Assembly (NCBI GenBank): GCA_045645485.1
Contig: JAZRIX010000012.1
Span: 1-16,309 of the forward strand
Reading direction: 5' to 3'
Length of the DNA: 16,309 bases
From: SIG440 sp045645485
Lineage (GTDB): Bacteria > Bacillota > Clostridia > Monoglobales > Monoglobaceae
Positions 1 through 8,113 of the stretch are shown here, piece by piece. Each line of letters opens with the position of its first letter. Position 1 is the first letter of the stretch. Both the position numbers and the translations under genes were made by a program. The notes beneath the pieces are model-generated. The model worked only from the letters and a program-made list of their open reading frames with translations, had not been told where the DNA came from and ran no database searches.

Positions 1-126
1 CCGGTACAAAACCAGATATGTTTTTAACTCCTTTGGAAGTGTATTGAGAGTGCGGTTTTTCTGAATATTCCACCTTCTGGCGAAATCACAAAAAGTACTT
101 TGGGCACTCGCCTTCTCAGCTGTCAT
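1..126 (-). other. Open frame off left edge, possible repeat
   Basis: An ATG at 126 on the minus strand opens a 42-codon frame with no stop before the window edge. It starts MTAEKASAQSTFCDFARRWN and includes RTLNTLPKELKTYLVL. No ribosome binding site precedes it, and the ribF terminator lies just upstream. I recognise no protein domain. The wording resembles short frames I associate with dispersed intergenic repeats in gut Clostridia, but I cannot confirm this. A contig edge inside a repeat would explain why the assembly stops here. It could instead be the start of a small unknown gene. Confidence 0.25.
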
Positions 127-173
127 GCAAAAAATAGCAGACGAAATAAAATTTTAGCATAACATTCCGGTGC

Positions 174-209
174 AAAAAACGGAATCACCCTTCGGTGACT
201 CCGTTTTTT
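174..209 (-). terminator. Intrinsic terminator after ribF
   Basis: Arms at 179-189 and 194-204 form an 11-bp stem with a four-base loop, flanked by six A (174-179) and six T (204-209). Read on the minus strand, the one imperfect pair is a G-U wobble and the stem is followed by a run of U. Read on the plus strand it would be an A-C mismatch. It therefore fits termination of the minus-strand operon, about 33 bases after the ribF stop codon. Confidence 0.9.
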
Positions 210-241
210 ACATAAAATACTTCTCAAATTTTCTGTTTGGA

Positions 242-1153
242 CTATAGAAATTCTGTTTCCTCTGCAATACTTCTTGCTTTTATTTCGTCCTGAACAAGCT
301 GTTTTCTTAGCCCGTCAACGGTGTCAAATTTTTTTATATCCCTGAGTTTTTTCAAAAACTCCACTTCTATAACTTTTCCGTAAATATCCCCTTTGTAATC
401 CGAAATATAGGTTTCAATATTTTTTTCCGCCACATCCACCGTAGGCTTTGCACCAATATTGGTTACACCAAAGAAAACCGTCCCGTCAAAACTCACTCTC
501 GAAAGATATACACCGTCTTTGGGCATAATAATATTTTCAGGAATACCTATATTCGCCGTTGGAAAACCAAGCCGTCTGCCCAGTTCTCTGCCGTGCACAA
601 CCTTTCCGCAAACCGAAAAGGGTCTTCCCATATACTCAGTAACCTTTTCCATTTTGCCCTCAGACACCAGTCTTCGGATTTCGGTACTTGATACAATTGT
701 GTCAAGACACACACAGTCCTTGACAAAAACTTTTATACCAAGTCCCAAACATTCCTCACGAAGCTTGTGAACATCACCTTCTGCCCCATGCCCAAAACGA
801 TAATTCTCTCCCGAAAAAACTGCTGCTGCATTATATTTTTCAAAAAGATTATGAGCTACAAAGCTTTTGTAGTCTATACTTCTGAACTCAGGGCTGAACT
901 CTTCTGCTATTACTGCATCAACCCCCATTTCCTCAAGAATTTCCAATCTTTTTTCGAAAGAATTTATTCTTTGTGTATTGGGAATTTCCACAAGCTGAAC
1001 CAATGACAGAAGTCCGTTTTCACGCGCATAGCTGACCGCCGCACCAATAACAGCAGTGTGACCCTTGTGCAACGCATCAAAAGACCCCAATGCAACTGCT
1101 GTCTTCTTCTCAAATATGAAATTTTCGTGTTGGTTTCCTTTTAAAACTACCAT
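242..1153 (-). CDS. ribF: Bifunctional riboflavin kinase/FAD synthetase
   Basis: Makes FMN from riboflavin and ATP, then FAD from FMN and ATP, in the cytoplasm. The protein is 303 residues, the usual length. The N-terminal adenylyltransferase half shows GSFDALHKGH (23-32, the HxGH nucleotidyltransferase signature), GENYRFGHGAEGD (115-127) and SSTEIRRLVSEGKM (155-168). The C-terminal flavokinase half shows GRPFSVCGKVVHG (176-188), GFPTANI (196-202) and TNIGAKPTV (231-239). I chose the ATG at 1153 over the GTG one codon upstream, because it overlaps the truB stop as TGATG and has GGCGGAG upstream. This overlap implies translational coupling. It is the last gene of the operon, followed by a terminator. 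Confidence 0.97.
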   Translation of the reverse strand: MVVLKGNQHENFIFEKKTAVALGSFDALHKGHTAVIGAAVSYARENGLLSLVQLVEIPNTQRINSFEKRLEILEEMGVDAVIAEEFSPEFRSIDYKSFVAHNLFEKYNAAAVFSGENYRFGHGAEGDVHKLREECLGLGIKVFVKDCVCLDTIVSSTEIRRLVSEGKMEKVTEYMGRPFSVCGKVVHGRELGRRLGFPTANIGIPENIIMPKDGVYLSRVSFDGTVFFGVTNIGAKPTVDVAEKNIETYISDYKGDIYGKVIEVEFLKKLRDIKKFDTVDGLRKQLVQDEIKARSIAEETEFL

Positions 1154-2040
1154 CACACCGCTCCGCCATAGAAACTTTTTATTATTTCAAAGTTCTCACC
1201 GTTGCTTTTTGCAAGGGCAAGAAATTCATCCTTCTCGTCAAAAACACGATATATTTCGCCGTCATTCAAGCCTTCTACCTTAATTTTTATACCGTTTCTA
1301 ATGCGCCACGCATTACGTCCGCCAAGAACAATTTTGCTGTATTCGGGAAGTGCCTCCGATACAGGGGTAAGAAAGCTGAAGTCCTCCGCCGATGCCATTT
1401 CTTCAAGCTTTTCAAGGGTATAAGCATCACGGATGTCAAATCTGCCGCTTCTTGTGCGTTCAAGTGCCGACATATGTCCGCCGCACCCCAAAGCCGCTCC
1501 GATATCGTTACAAAGAGTTCTGATATATGTACCCTTTGAACAGTCAACCAGCATATCAACGGTATTGGCAGCCAAATCAATATTTTTTATTTCGATATTG
1601 TGAATCACAACCTGTCTTGCCTTACGTTCTACGGTTTTGCCTTCACGTGCAAGCTTATAGAGCTTTTTCCCGTCAATCTTTATTGCTGAATACATTGGCG
1701 GGATCTGAGATATTTCTCCCACAAAACCGTTCACAGCATCACGTATCTGTTCTTCGGACACAGATACTTCAAAGCTTTCAATCACTTCGCCCGACGCATC
1801 CTGAGTATCCGTAAAAGCACCCAACTGAAGTCTGGCATAATACTGTTTGTCAGCTGCGGTAAGGTACTCAGCCAGCTTTGTACCCCTTCCTACGCACATA
1901 GGAAGAACCCCTGATGCATCAGGGTCCAGGGTTCCTGTATGTCCAATCTTCTTTATATTCAGAATCCTCCTCAGTTTGTAAACCACATCATGAGATGTAA
2001 TCCCCAGAGGCTTATTTACATTAACAATTCCGTCTGTCAT
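1153..2040 (-). CDS. truB: tRNA pseudouridine(55) synthase
   Basis: Isomerises U55 to pseudouridine in the T-loop of tRNAs. It has 295 residues. The N-terminus carries VNKPLGITSH (8-17) and the catalytic block GHTGTLDPDASGVL (33-46), in which D39 corresponds to the catalytic aspartate of TruB. IPPMYSAIKIDGKKLYKLAR and CSKGTYIRTLCNDIG are further family motifs, and a C-terminal RNA-binding region follows. The ATG at 2040 has only a weak purine-rich binding site, but it starts exactly at the conserved N-terminus. It lies 23 bases after nrnA and overlaps ribF by one base. The truB-ribF pairing is typical of Firmicutes. Confidence 0.97.
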   Translation of the reverse strand: MTDGIVNVNKPLGITSHDVVYKLRRILNIKKIGHTGTLDPDASGVLPMCVGRGTKLAEYLTAADKQYYARLQLGAFTDTQDASGEVIESFEVSVSEEQIRDAVNGFVGEISQIPPMYSAIKIDGKKLYKLAREGKTVERKARQVVIHNIEIKNIDLAANTVDMLVDCSKGTYIRTLCNDIGAALGCGGHMSALERTRSGRFDIRDAYTLEKLEEMASAEDFSFLTPVSEALPEYSKIVLGGRNAWRIRNGIKIKVEGLNDGEIYRVFDEKDEFLALAKSNGENFEIIKSFYGGAV

Positions 2041-2063
2041 ATTTTTTCTCTTTTCTGATTTCT

Positions 2064-3005
2064 TTAAAGCTGTTTCTTTATTTCCTCAGCCAATTCGGCT
2101 TTTACCGTATCAATATCCTTTCGAATAAGGAATCCGCTTGCCTTGATGTGACCTCCGCCGCCAAAAGCAACCGAAACCTTTGCCACATCAACGCTGCCGT
2201 TGGAACGAAGGCTAACCTTAAAAGCACCGTCTTCTTTCTGACGGATATAAGCACCAACCTCTACACCTTCAACCGACCTCGGAAGCTCAACTATACCGTC
2301 TATAACAGTTTCGTCAACACCAAGCTCTTCAAAATCCTGATTTGTTATGGCAAGAACAGAAATCTTTCCGTCCTCCAAAAGTTCAAGCCTGTCTATTCCC
2401 CAACGGTAAGTCCGAAGATAATCAACGCTTTTTGTGTCAAAAACCTTCTTTGAAATTTCACCCACATCAATTCCTGTCTCCAGAAGCTGAGCCGCAACAT
2501 AGTGTGTTTTTGCCGTTGTTGACGAGAATTTGAAGCTTCCTGTATCACAGATAATGGCAACATACATATTGTGAGCCATATCATATGTTATCTCTACGCC
2601 AAGTTCCTTTGCAACATCAAAAATAATCTCACCCGTTGCAGGAGCATCCTGAACGCAGGTACACTGTGCAAATTCCACGTGAGTCATGTGATGGTCAATT
2701 GCAGCCGTATTTCCTTTGAAAAATTCCTGCAAACTGCCAAGTCTCTTGATATCTGCACAGTCCACAGCAATTTTGAGGTCACATTCCTCAACAGAGAGAT
2801 CTGAACTTTCAACTCCCTTTATCAAAGCATATTCCTTTGTTCTTTCATCACCTTCACGCAAGAAAACCTCTGCTTTCTTGCCCATTGCCTCTATAATAAG
2901 CTTCAGTGCATATGCACTTCCCAAAGCATCACCGTCAGGATTTTCGTGATTGAATATGGCAATCTTCTCTGCCGCTCTTATTTTTTCTGCAACATTTTTC
3001 AGCAT
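2064..3005 (-). CDS. nrnA: DHH/DHHA1 oligoribonuclease/pAp-phosphatase NrnA
   Basis: Degrades short oligoribonucleotides to mononucleotides and, in characterised relatives, also dephosphorylates 3'-phosphoadenosine 5'-phosphate. It has 313 residues. Phosphoesterase motifs are NHENPDGDALGS (19-30), D82 in IAVDCAD, the DHH triad (104-106) and D154 in ICDTGSF. The C-terminal DHHA1 domain has FGGGGHIKASG (281-291). I use the ATG at 3005, which has GGAGG seven bases upstream. A longer frame starting at 3023 would translate that ribosome binding site. It sits between rbfA and truB, a common Firmicute arrangement. Alternative metabolic roles within the DHH family cannot be excluded from sequence alone. 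Confidence 0.93.
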   Translation of the reverse strand: MLKNVAEKIRAAEKIAIFNHENPDGDALGSAYALKLIIEAMGKKAEVFLREGDERTKEYALIKGVESSDLSVEECDLKIAVDCADIKRLGSLQEFFKGNTAAIDHHMTHVEFAQCTCVQDAPATGEIIFDVAKELGVEITYDMAHNMYVAIICDTGSFKFSSTTAKTHYVAAQLLETGIDVGEISKKVFDTKSVDYLRTYRWGIDRLELLEDGKISVLAITNQDFEELGVDETVIDGIVELPRSVEGVEVGAYIRQKEDGAFKVSLRSNGSVDVAKVSVAFGGGGHIKASGFLIRKDIDTVKAELAEEIKKQL

Positions 3006-3031
3006 AATTTTTCCTCCGCTCAAAATACAGC

Positions 3032-3062
3032 AAGCGTTGAACCCAGAAAGTTTTCAACGCTT
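3032..3062. repeat. Perfect 10-bp inverted repeat (rbfA-nrnA gap)
   Basis: AAGCGTTGAA at 3032-3041 and its exact complement at 3053-3062 enclose an 11-base loop. On the plus strand the stem is followed by a run of T, so it resembles a terminator facing against the operon. On the minus strand no T-run follows, so it should form an mRNA hairpin between rbfA and nrnA without terminating. It could be a processing or stability element, or it could block antisense transcription. Confidence 0.6.
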
Positions 3063-3067
3063 TTTGC

Positions 3068-3409
3068 TTAAAGATTCTTCAGAACCTCATTAATGTGCGC
3101 ACCGTATTCAATTGAATTATCCAGAACAAAAGTAAATTCAGGTGTGTTGCGAAGGTTGATACGTCGTCCAACCTCCTTGCGGATAAATCCTGACGCACTT
3201 TTCAGAGCATCCATTGCACCTTTTTGTACGTCAGCATCACCAAGCACACTGATATACGCTTTGGCAAACTTCAGGTCCTTTGTGACACTGGCATTTACCA
3301 CCGACACAACTGCCTTTGACAGTCTTGGGTCTTTAAGTTCACGGATAATCATACTGAGCTCACGCTTAACTTCTTCTGAAATTCTGTCTATTCTGTTATA
3401 TGCAGGCAT
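3068..3409 (-). CDS. rbfA: 30S ribosome-binding factor A
   Basis: A small KH-fold protein that binds the 30S subunit and helps late 16S rRNA maturation. It has 113 residues, the normal size. Family features are the N-terminal RIDRISEEVKRELSMIIREL, then DPRL, the strand AKAYISVLGD, and RINLRNTPEFTFVLDNSIEYG near the C-terminus. The ATG at 3409 is preceded by a perfect AGGAGG. The gene normally follows infB closely, but here 175 bases of structured sequence separate them. The strong ribosome binding site suggests independent translation initiation. Confidence 0.96.
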   Translation of the reverse strand: MPAYNRIDRISEEVKRELSMIIRELKDPRLSKAVVSVVNASVTKDLKFAKAYISVLGDADVQKGAMDALKSASGFIRKEVGRRINLRNTPEFTFVLDNSIEYGAHINEVLKNL

Positions 3410-3584
3410 AAAAAACCTCCTGTTTTAAAGTAGGGGCGGCAATATGCCGCCCGTATGAGATAGTCCGCTAAATCAGGGAATAGGTAAAATTGCTTCGGAA
3501 CACACAAACCGAATCCAAAACCTTCAGTTTTGGAGCACTCGAAATCGTACTTGTTGTAGAATCAGTGAACAATTTTAACATTTC
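3410..3584 (-). other. Structured infB-rbfA intergenic stretch
   Basis: This 175-base gap interrupts a block in which most genes overlap or nearly touch. It contains three inverted repeats: an 8-bp stem with a five-base loop (3514-3534, TCCAAAAC/GTTTTGGA), a 5-bp stem (3494-3498 with 3509-3513, TTCGG/CCGAA), and a GC-rich 8-bp stem (3434-3452, GGGCGGCA/TGCCGCCC). The last lacks a following T-run. The rbfA ribosome binding site comes next. It could be a small palindromic repeat insertion, a structured mRNA spacer or a small RNA. I see no coding gene in it. Confidence 0.6.
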
Positions 3585-5879
3585 CTACTGAGGCTGAATC
3601 TGTTCCATAACATAAACCTCGACAATGTCGCCTTCCTTTATGTCATTGAACTTTTCGATACTGATACCGCATTCGTATCCGCTGTTTACTTCCTTTACAT
3701 CGTCCTTGAAACGCTTCAGTGATGCAAGCTCACCTTCGTGAATAACAATACCGTCACGAACAATACGCACAAGGCTGTTGCGCTGAACCTTACCGTCTGT
3801 AACATAAGCACCGCCGATTGTACCAACGCCTGAAACCTTGAATGTGGTTCTGATTTCAACGTGTCCGGTAATTGCTTCACGGAATTTGGGAGCAAGCATA
3901 CCCTTCATAGCGGCTTCAATATCTTCAATTGCATCATAGATTACTCTGTAAAGACGGATATCAACCTCAGAGCTTGCGGCTGCAACAGTTGCACCCGGTG
4001 TAGGACGTACATTGAAGCCTACGATAATGGCATTTGATGCACTTGCAAGCATAACGTCAGATTCTGTAACAGCACCAACAGCACCGTGAATAACGTTTAC
4101 ACGAACTTCTTCGTTTGTAATTCTCTCAAGTGACTGACGTACAGCTTCAACAGAGCCCTGAACGTCTGCCTTCACGATTATATTCAGGTCTTTCATCTTG
4201 CCCGCTTCAATGTGTTCAAAGAGATTTTCAAGAGAAACAGCCTGACTTGCCTTCTGAGCTTCCTGCTTTGCTTTGTACTTTCTTGCTTCAACAACGGCTC
4301 TGGCTTTTCTTTCATCCTCAACAACATAGAATACGTCGCCGCCGTCGGGAACTTCAGAAAGACCGAGTATTTCAACAGGGATTGCGGGACCAGCTTTTTT
4401 GATAGCCTTGCCCTTGTCGTCATTCATGGCACGAACTCTGCCCACAGCAGTTCCGGCAACAACAATATCACCAACCTTCATTGTACCGTTCTGTACAAGA
4501 AGTGTTGCCACAGGACCTCTGCCCTTGTCAAGCTGTGCTTCAATAACAGTACCCTTTGCAAGACGGTTGGGATTAGCTTTCAGTTCCTTCATTTCTGCAA
4601 CCAGAAGAACCATTTCAAGAAGACCGTCAATATTAATCTTTTTCTTTGCAGAAACCTCTACACAGATTGTATCGCCGCCCCATTCTTCAGGAACAAGACC
4701 GTGCTCTGTCAATTCCTGACGAACTCTGTCAGGGTTTGCACCTTCCTTGTCAATCTTGTTGATAGCAACAATAATTGATACGTTTGCCGCTTTTGCGTGG
4801 TTTATAGCTTCGATTGTCTGAGGCATAATACCGTCATCTGCCGCAACAACCAGAATCGCAATGTCAGTAACCAATGCACCTCTTGCACGCATTGCAGTAA
4901 ATGCTTCGTGACCGGGTGTGTCAAGGAATGTAATTTTCTTGTCATTGACACGCACACGGTAAGCACCGATATGCTGTGTAATACCGCCAAATTCGCCTTC
5001 TGTTACGTTTGCATTGCGGATTGTATCAAGAAGTGATGTCTTTCCGTGGTCAACGTGACCCATAACAACAACAACGGGTGAACGTGGAACCAATGATTCA
5101 GGATCATCTTCAACATCATTAAACAGTTTATCCTCTTCTGTAAGAATTATTTCTTTTTCTACCTTTGCACCAAAATCTTCCACAATCAAAGAAGCTGTAT
5201 CAAAATCAAGAGTTTCGTTCACAGATGCCATAACTCCCAGCATCATAAGCTTTTTGATTACTTCTGTTGAAGCCTTGTCAAGACGTTCTGCCAGTTCTCC
5301 CACAGTGATTGAATCAGGAACAAGAATAACCTGTTCTTCCTGCTTCTTTTCCCTCTTGGCAATTTTTTCAAAAGCCTTGGGATCAGTCTTCTCCTTTACC
5401 AGCTTGCTCTTTTTGTTGCCTGTCTTGATTTTCTGCTTGCCGCCGCCTTGAGCCTTTACGTTCTCTGGAACAAGCTCTTCAAGTCTCTCATTGTCAAGTC
5501 GGTCAAGGTCAACATTGTTTGCACGGGTATCAACCACTCTGGTCTTTCTTGCAGGTGCATCTGTTGCAAATCCGCCTTCTGATTCAACCTTTTCAGGAAC
5601 CCTTTCTTCTGTCTTTGCATCTGCATCAACTGTTTCTGCAGATACAGCCTCTTCCTTCTTTTCAGGTTCTTCTTTTTTCACTGCCACAAACAATGCAGAA
5701 AAATCCTCAACCTGATTCTTTTGTGTAATATACTCAAATATAATATCCAGTTCTCTTTCATCAAGAGCACTCATGTGACTTTTTTTTGAGATACCATAAT
5801 CACTCAGAATTTTCACAATTTCTTTTCCGGGAATATTGGTAAATCCCTTTGAAAGCTCATATGCCTTTATTTTTGTCAT
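3585..5879 (-). CDS. infB: Translation initiation factor IF-2
   Basis: A GTPase that delivers initiator fMet-tRNA to the 30S subunit and promotes subunit joining. It has 764 residues. The N-terminal IF2_N-like helix region starts MTKIKAYELSKGF. An acidic and basic low-complexity linker spans about 70-180, and a second IF2_N domain lies near 185-245. The GTPase domain has GHVDHGKT (274-281), GGITQHIGAY, DTPGHEAF (320-327) and NKID (374-377). Domains II to IV follow. The ATG at 5879 is preceded by AAAGGAG seven bases away, inside the end of ylxQ. An upstream in-frame extension to 5909 has no such support. The gap to ylxQ is four bases. Confidence 0.97.
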   Translation of the reverse strand: MTKIKAYELSKGFTNIPGKEIVKILSDYGISKKSHMSALDERELDIIFEYITQKNQVEDFSALFVAVKKEEPEKKEEAVSAETVDADAKTEERVPEKVESEGGFATDAPARKTRVVDTRANNVDLDRLDNERLEELVPENVKAQGGGKQKIKTGNKKSKLVKEKTDPKAFEKIAKREKKQEEQVILVPDSITVGELAERLDKASTEVIKKLMMLGVMASVNETLDFDTASLIVEDFGAKVEKEIILTEEDKLFNDVEDDPESLVPRSPVVVVMGHVDHGKTSLLDTIRNANVTEGEFGGITQHIGAYRVRVNDKKITFLDTPGHEAFTAMRARGALVTDIAILVVAADDGIMPQTIEAINHAKAANVSIIVAINKIDKEGANPDRVRQELTEHGLVPEEWGGDTICVEVSAKKKINIDGLLEMVLLVAEMKELKANPNRLAKGTVIEAQLDKGRGPVATLLVQNGTMKVGDIVVAGTAVGRVRAMNDDKGKAIKKAGPAIPVEILGLSEVPDGGDVFYVVEDERKARAVVEARKYKAKQEAQKASQAVSLENLFEHIEAGKMKDLNIIVKADVQGSVEAVRQSLERITNEEVRVNVIHGAVGAVTESDVMLASASNAIIVGFNVRPTPGATVAAASSEVDIRLYRVIYDAIEDIEAAMKGMLAPKFREAITGHVEIRTTFKVSGVGTIGGAYVTDGKVQRNSLVRIVRDGIVIHEGELASLKRFKDDVKEVNSGYECGISIEKFNDIKEGDIVEVYVMEQIQPQ

Positions 5880-5883
5880 AATA

Positions 5884-6216
5884 TTACTCCTTTCCGTTGA
5901 CATACTCATTTTCCGATTCTGTACATCTTTTCATTTCTTCAGCTATTGAGCTGTCTGTAACTGCCATTACCACAGCAAACTCACGCCCTGTATATCTGCC
6001 AAGAGTGAACCGGTCACTTGTTTCTATAATCTTTGCTGCGTAGAATTCACAACTGTTTCTGAATTTCTTTTTCGTGTTTTCGGATGCGTCCGATGCAACA
6101 ATCACAAGCTTTGCCTTTCCTGACTTGATTGAATCCTTCACCGCACCTTCTCCAAAAGCAATACCACGCATTCGTGCGGCAAGACCAAGCATCCTGAAAA
6201 ACTTTTCATTCGCCAC
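5884..6216 (-). CDS. ylxQ: L7Ae-type ribosomal protein-like YlxQ
   Basis: A 110-residue member of the L7Ae/L30e/S12e/Gadd45 RNA-binding family, which binds kink-turn RNA. The precise role of the nusA-infB linked members is not settled. Typical sequence is MLGLAARMRGIAFGEG, then KSGKAKLVIVASDASENTKK (the conserved core), then LGRYTGREFAVVMAVTD. The start is a GTG at 6216, overlapping the end of ylxR by 11 bases. GGAAGG lies about a dozen bases upstream. An ATG at 6209 is out of frame. The overlaps on both sides suggest tight translational coupling with ylxR and infB. Confidence 0.9.
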   Translation of the reverse strand: MANEKFFRMLGLAARMRGIAFGEGAVKDSIKSGKAKLVIVASDASENTKKKFRNSCEFYAAKIIETSDRFTLGRYTGREFAVVMAVTDSSIAEEMKRCTESENEYVNGKE

Positions 6217-6460
6217 TTTTCATCAGACCTTCCAACATATCATAAATTCCGCTGTCAATTTTTGAAGAAAGACTTCTTTCCAAAGCCCGAACTTTTCGTG
6301 CTTTTCCAATGCATTCTGTACTTTTGCACAGATAAGCACCTCTTCCCGGAAGTCTTCCTTCAAAATCAATTTGAACAATTCCGTCTTTTTTTGCCACACG
6401 CAAAAGTTCAACCTTGTTCATTGTCCTTCTGCATACAGCACACATACGCTGAAGCTTCAT
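6206..6460 (-). CDS. ylxR: YlxR family (DUF448) nucleic acid-binding protein
   Basis: An 84-residue YlxR/DUF448 protein, usually encoded between nusA and infB. Related proteins have been described as RNA-binding or as transcription regulators, so its role here is uncertain. The hallmark motifs are MCAVCRR (6-12) at the N-terminus and PGRGAYLC (38-45), followed by C50. The four cysteines C7, C10, C45 and C50 could pair or bind metal, which is my inference. The ATG at 6460 has an AAAGG-like site upstream. It starts 41 bases after the nusA stop. Confidence 0.93.
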   Translation of the reverse strand: MKLQRMCAVCRRTMNKVELLRVAKKDGIVQIDFEGRLPGRGAYLCKSTECIGKARKVRALERSLSSKIDSGIYDMLEGLMKSGE

Positions 6461-6501
6461 AATAATGTCAACCTTTCATTCTTTTTTTGAATGCCAAAAC
6501 A

Positions 6502-7545
6502 TTATTCAGCCTGGGTGTCGGCGTTATCAGGCTTCAGGTCAATCTTCCAGCCTGTAAGACGTGCAGCAAGACGTGCATTCTGACCTTCTTTTCCTATAGC
6601 CAGTGAAAGCTGATCAGCCGGAACAATAACACTGCACATTTTCTTTTCTTCATCAACAGTGATTGAAACAACCTTTGCTGGGCTGAGTGCCTGAGTAATG
6701 TATTCAGCGGGATCATCACTGTATCTGATAATATCAATTTTTTCACCGCGAAGCTCATCAATAACCGCCTGAACTCTCATACCCTTGGGACCGATACAAG
6801 TTCCTACGGGATCAACGCCTTCCATTGTAGAGTGAACAGCAATCTTGCTTCTTGAACCGGGTTCACGTGTAAGACCCTTGATTTCAATAATACCCTTTTT
6901 GATTTCAGGAACTTCAAGCTCAAAAAGTCTGCGAACCAATCCCGGATGTGAACGTGAAACCACAAGATGAACGCCCTTCACCGAGTTTGCAACCTCAACA
7001 ACAAACACCTTGTACTTTGCACCTGGCTTGTAGTTATCATTCTTTACCTGCTCATTGGGCATAAGAACCGATTCTGCATCATTAATTTCAAGCATAATGT
7101 TTCTTCTGTCAATCTTTCTTACCGTTGCATTCATAATATCGTTTGCACGGTCCGAAAATTCATCAAAAGCCTTTTCACGTTCTGCCTCACGGATTCTCTG
7201 GAGCACTACCTGACGTGCAGTCTGAGCTGCAATTCTGCCAAATGCCGCAGGAGTAACCTCTTTTTCAAGAACATCACCGGCCTCGTATCTTGCATCAATT
7301 TTCTTTGCATCCTCAACAGAGATTTCACATTCTCTGTCTTCAACCTCTTCAACAATGTTCTTGCGGGCATATACTTTTATTTCACCGCTATCTTCATCAA
7401 TAATAACCTTGGCATCCTGAACGGCACCGTAGTTTTTTCTGTATGCGCTGAGAAGTGCTCCGCTGAGAGCATCAAGGACAACATCCTTGCTTATGCCTTT
7501 TTCTCTCTCAATTTCTTCAAGCAACAAAAACAAATCTGACTTCAT
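6502..7545 (-). CDS. nusA: Transcription termination/antitermination protein NusA
   Basis: An RNA polymerase-binding elongation factor that promotes pausing and intrinsic termination and takes part in rRNA antitermination. It has 347 residues, the short Firmicute form without the C-terminal acidic repeats of the E. coli protein. The N-terminal polymerase-binding domain spans about 1-125 (MKSDLFLLLEEIEREKGISK). An S1 domain follows at about 130-200, then two KH domains with GTCIGPKGMRVQAVIDELRG and LAIGKEGQNARLAARLTGWK. The ATG at 7545 has GGAGAG upstream. It is 28 bases downstream of rimP. NusA acts on RNA hairpins, which makes the hairpin in the operon leader at 8078-8105 interesting. Confidence 0.97.
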   Translation of the reverse strand: MKSDLFLLLEEIEREKGISKDVVLDALSGALLSAYRKNYGAVQDAKVIIDEDSGEIKVYARKNIVEEVEDRECEISVEDAKKIDARYEAGDVLEKEVTPAAFGRIAAQTARQVVLQRIREAEREKAFDEFSDRANDIMNATVRKIDRRNIMLEINDAESVLMPNEQVKNDNYKPGAKYKVFVVEVANSVKGVHLVVSRSHPGLVRRLFELEVPEIKKGIIEIKGLTREPGSRSKIAVHSTMEGVDPVGTCIGPKGMRVQAVIDELRGEKIDIIRYSDDPAEYITQALSPAKVVSITVDEEKKMCSVIVPADQLSLAIGKEGQNARLAARLTGWKIDLKPDNADTQAE

Positions 7546-7573
7546 TTTTCTTAATCTCTCCTATCTTTTTATA

Positions 7574-8038
7574 TTAAAAATCAAAATGTAATTTTACAAA
7601 AGTTGTATCGCTGAGTGCCAATGAAACTTCCGTTCCTTCCAAATCAACGGTTACCGTATCATCAGCAAACGCTTTCAATGTACCGCAGATATTCTTGCTT
7701 CCGTCAATAGCCTGATAAAGACCGATATCAACAGTACATCCCATATATTTTTCAAAATGTGCAGAGGTTTTGAGCTTTCTTTCTATGCCGGGAGACGAAA
7801 CCTCAAGAATATAGTTTTCCTTTATGGGGTCACATTTATCCAGAGCTTCCCCCAAAGCACGGTTTATGACTTCACACTCATTGATTGAAATTCCGCCGTC
7901 CTCTTTATCTGCAAAAACTCTGAGATAACGGGCACCGCCCTCCTTGACATATTCAACGTCATAAACATAACATTCACTGACCTCCGCAATTGGTGCAGCA
8001 AGCTCAATAATCATTTTTTCAAGTTTTGAATAAGCCAT
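7574..8038 (-). CDS. rimP: Ribosome maturation factor RimP
   Basis: A cytoplasmic factor for 30S subunit maturation. It has 154 residues. The N-terminal domain includes YVYDVEYVKEGGARYLRVFA and the C-terminal SH3-like domain follows NYILEVSSPGIERKLK, the best-conserved family block. The ATG at 8038 has AAGGAGG six bases upstream. A longer in-frame reading to 8140 would translate the ribosome binding site and the leader hairpin, so I reject it. It is the first gene of the operon, about 86 bases downstream of the predicted transcription start. Confidence 0.96.
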   Translation of the reverse strand: MAYSKLEKMIIELAAPIAEVSECYVYDVEYVKEGGARYLRVFADKEDGGISINECEVINRALGEALDKCDPIKENYILEVSSPGIERKLKTSAHFEKYMGCTVDIGLYQAIDGSKNICGTLKAFADDTVTVDLEGTEVSLALSDTTFVKLHFDF

Positions 8039-8077
8039 ATATTCCTCCTTTTGTATTTTTGTCGGCGTTGTTGCTAA

Positions 8078-8105
8078 CAAAAAGAGTGAGGCGCGCCTCA
8101 CTCTT
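8078..8105 (-). terminator. Terminator or attenuator in rimP leader
   Basis: Positions 8082-8105 are a perfect 24-base palindrome (arms AAGAGTGAGGCG/CGCCTCACTCTT). On the minus strand the stem ends in TT followed by TTT, giving five U in the RNA, as an intrinsic terminator needs. It is downstream of nrdR and also about 20-45 bases inside the transcript predicted from the promoter at 8131-8159. It can end nrdR transcripts, attenuate the rimP-nusA-infB operon, or do both. Confidence 0.75.
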
Positions 8106-8113
8106 ATGAATAC

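Noticed and set aside
4212..4778. 188-codon plus-strand open frame, rich in Cys, Asn and Phe
   Set aside because: It lies wholly antisense to infB, has no recognisable domain or credible ribosome binding site, and its composition reflects the complement of infB codons.
6967..7539. 190-codon plus-strand open frame
   Set aside because: It is the antisense shadow of nusA, which has clear S1 and KH motifs in the other strand; it shows no family features of its own.
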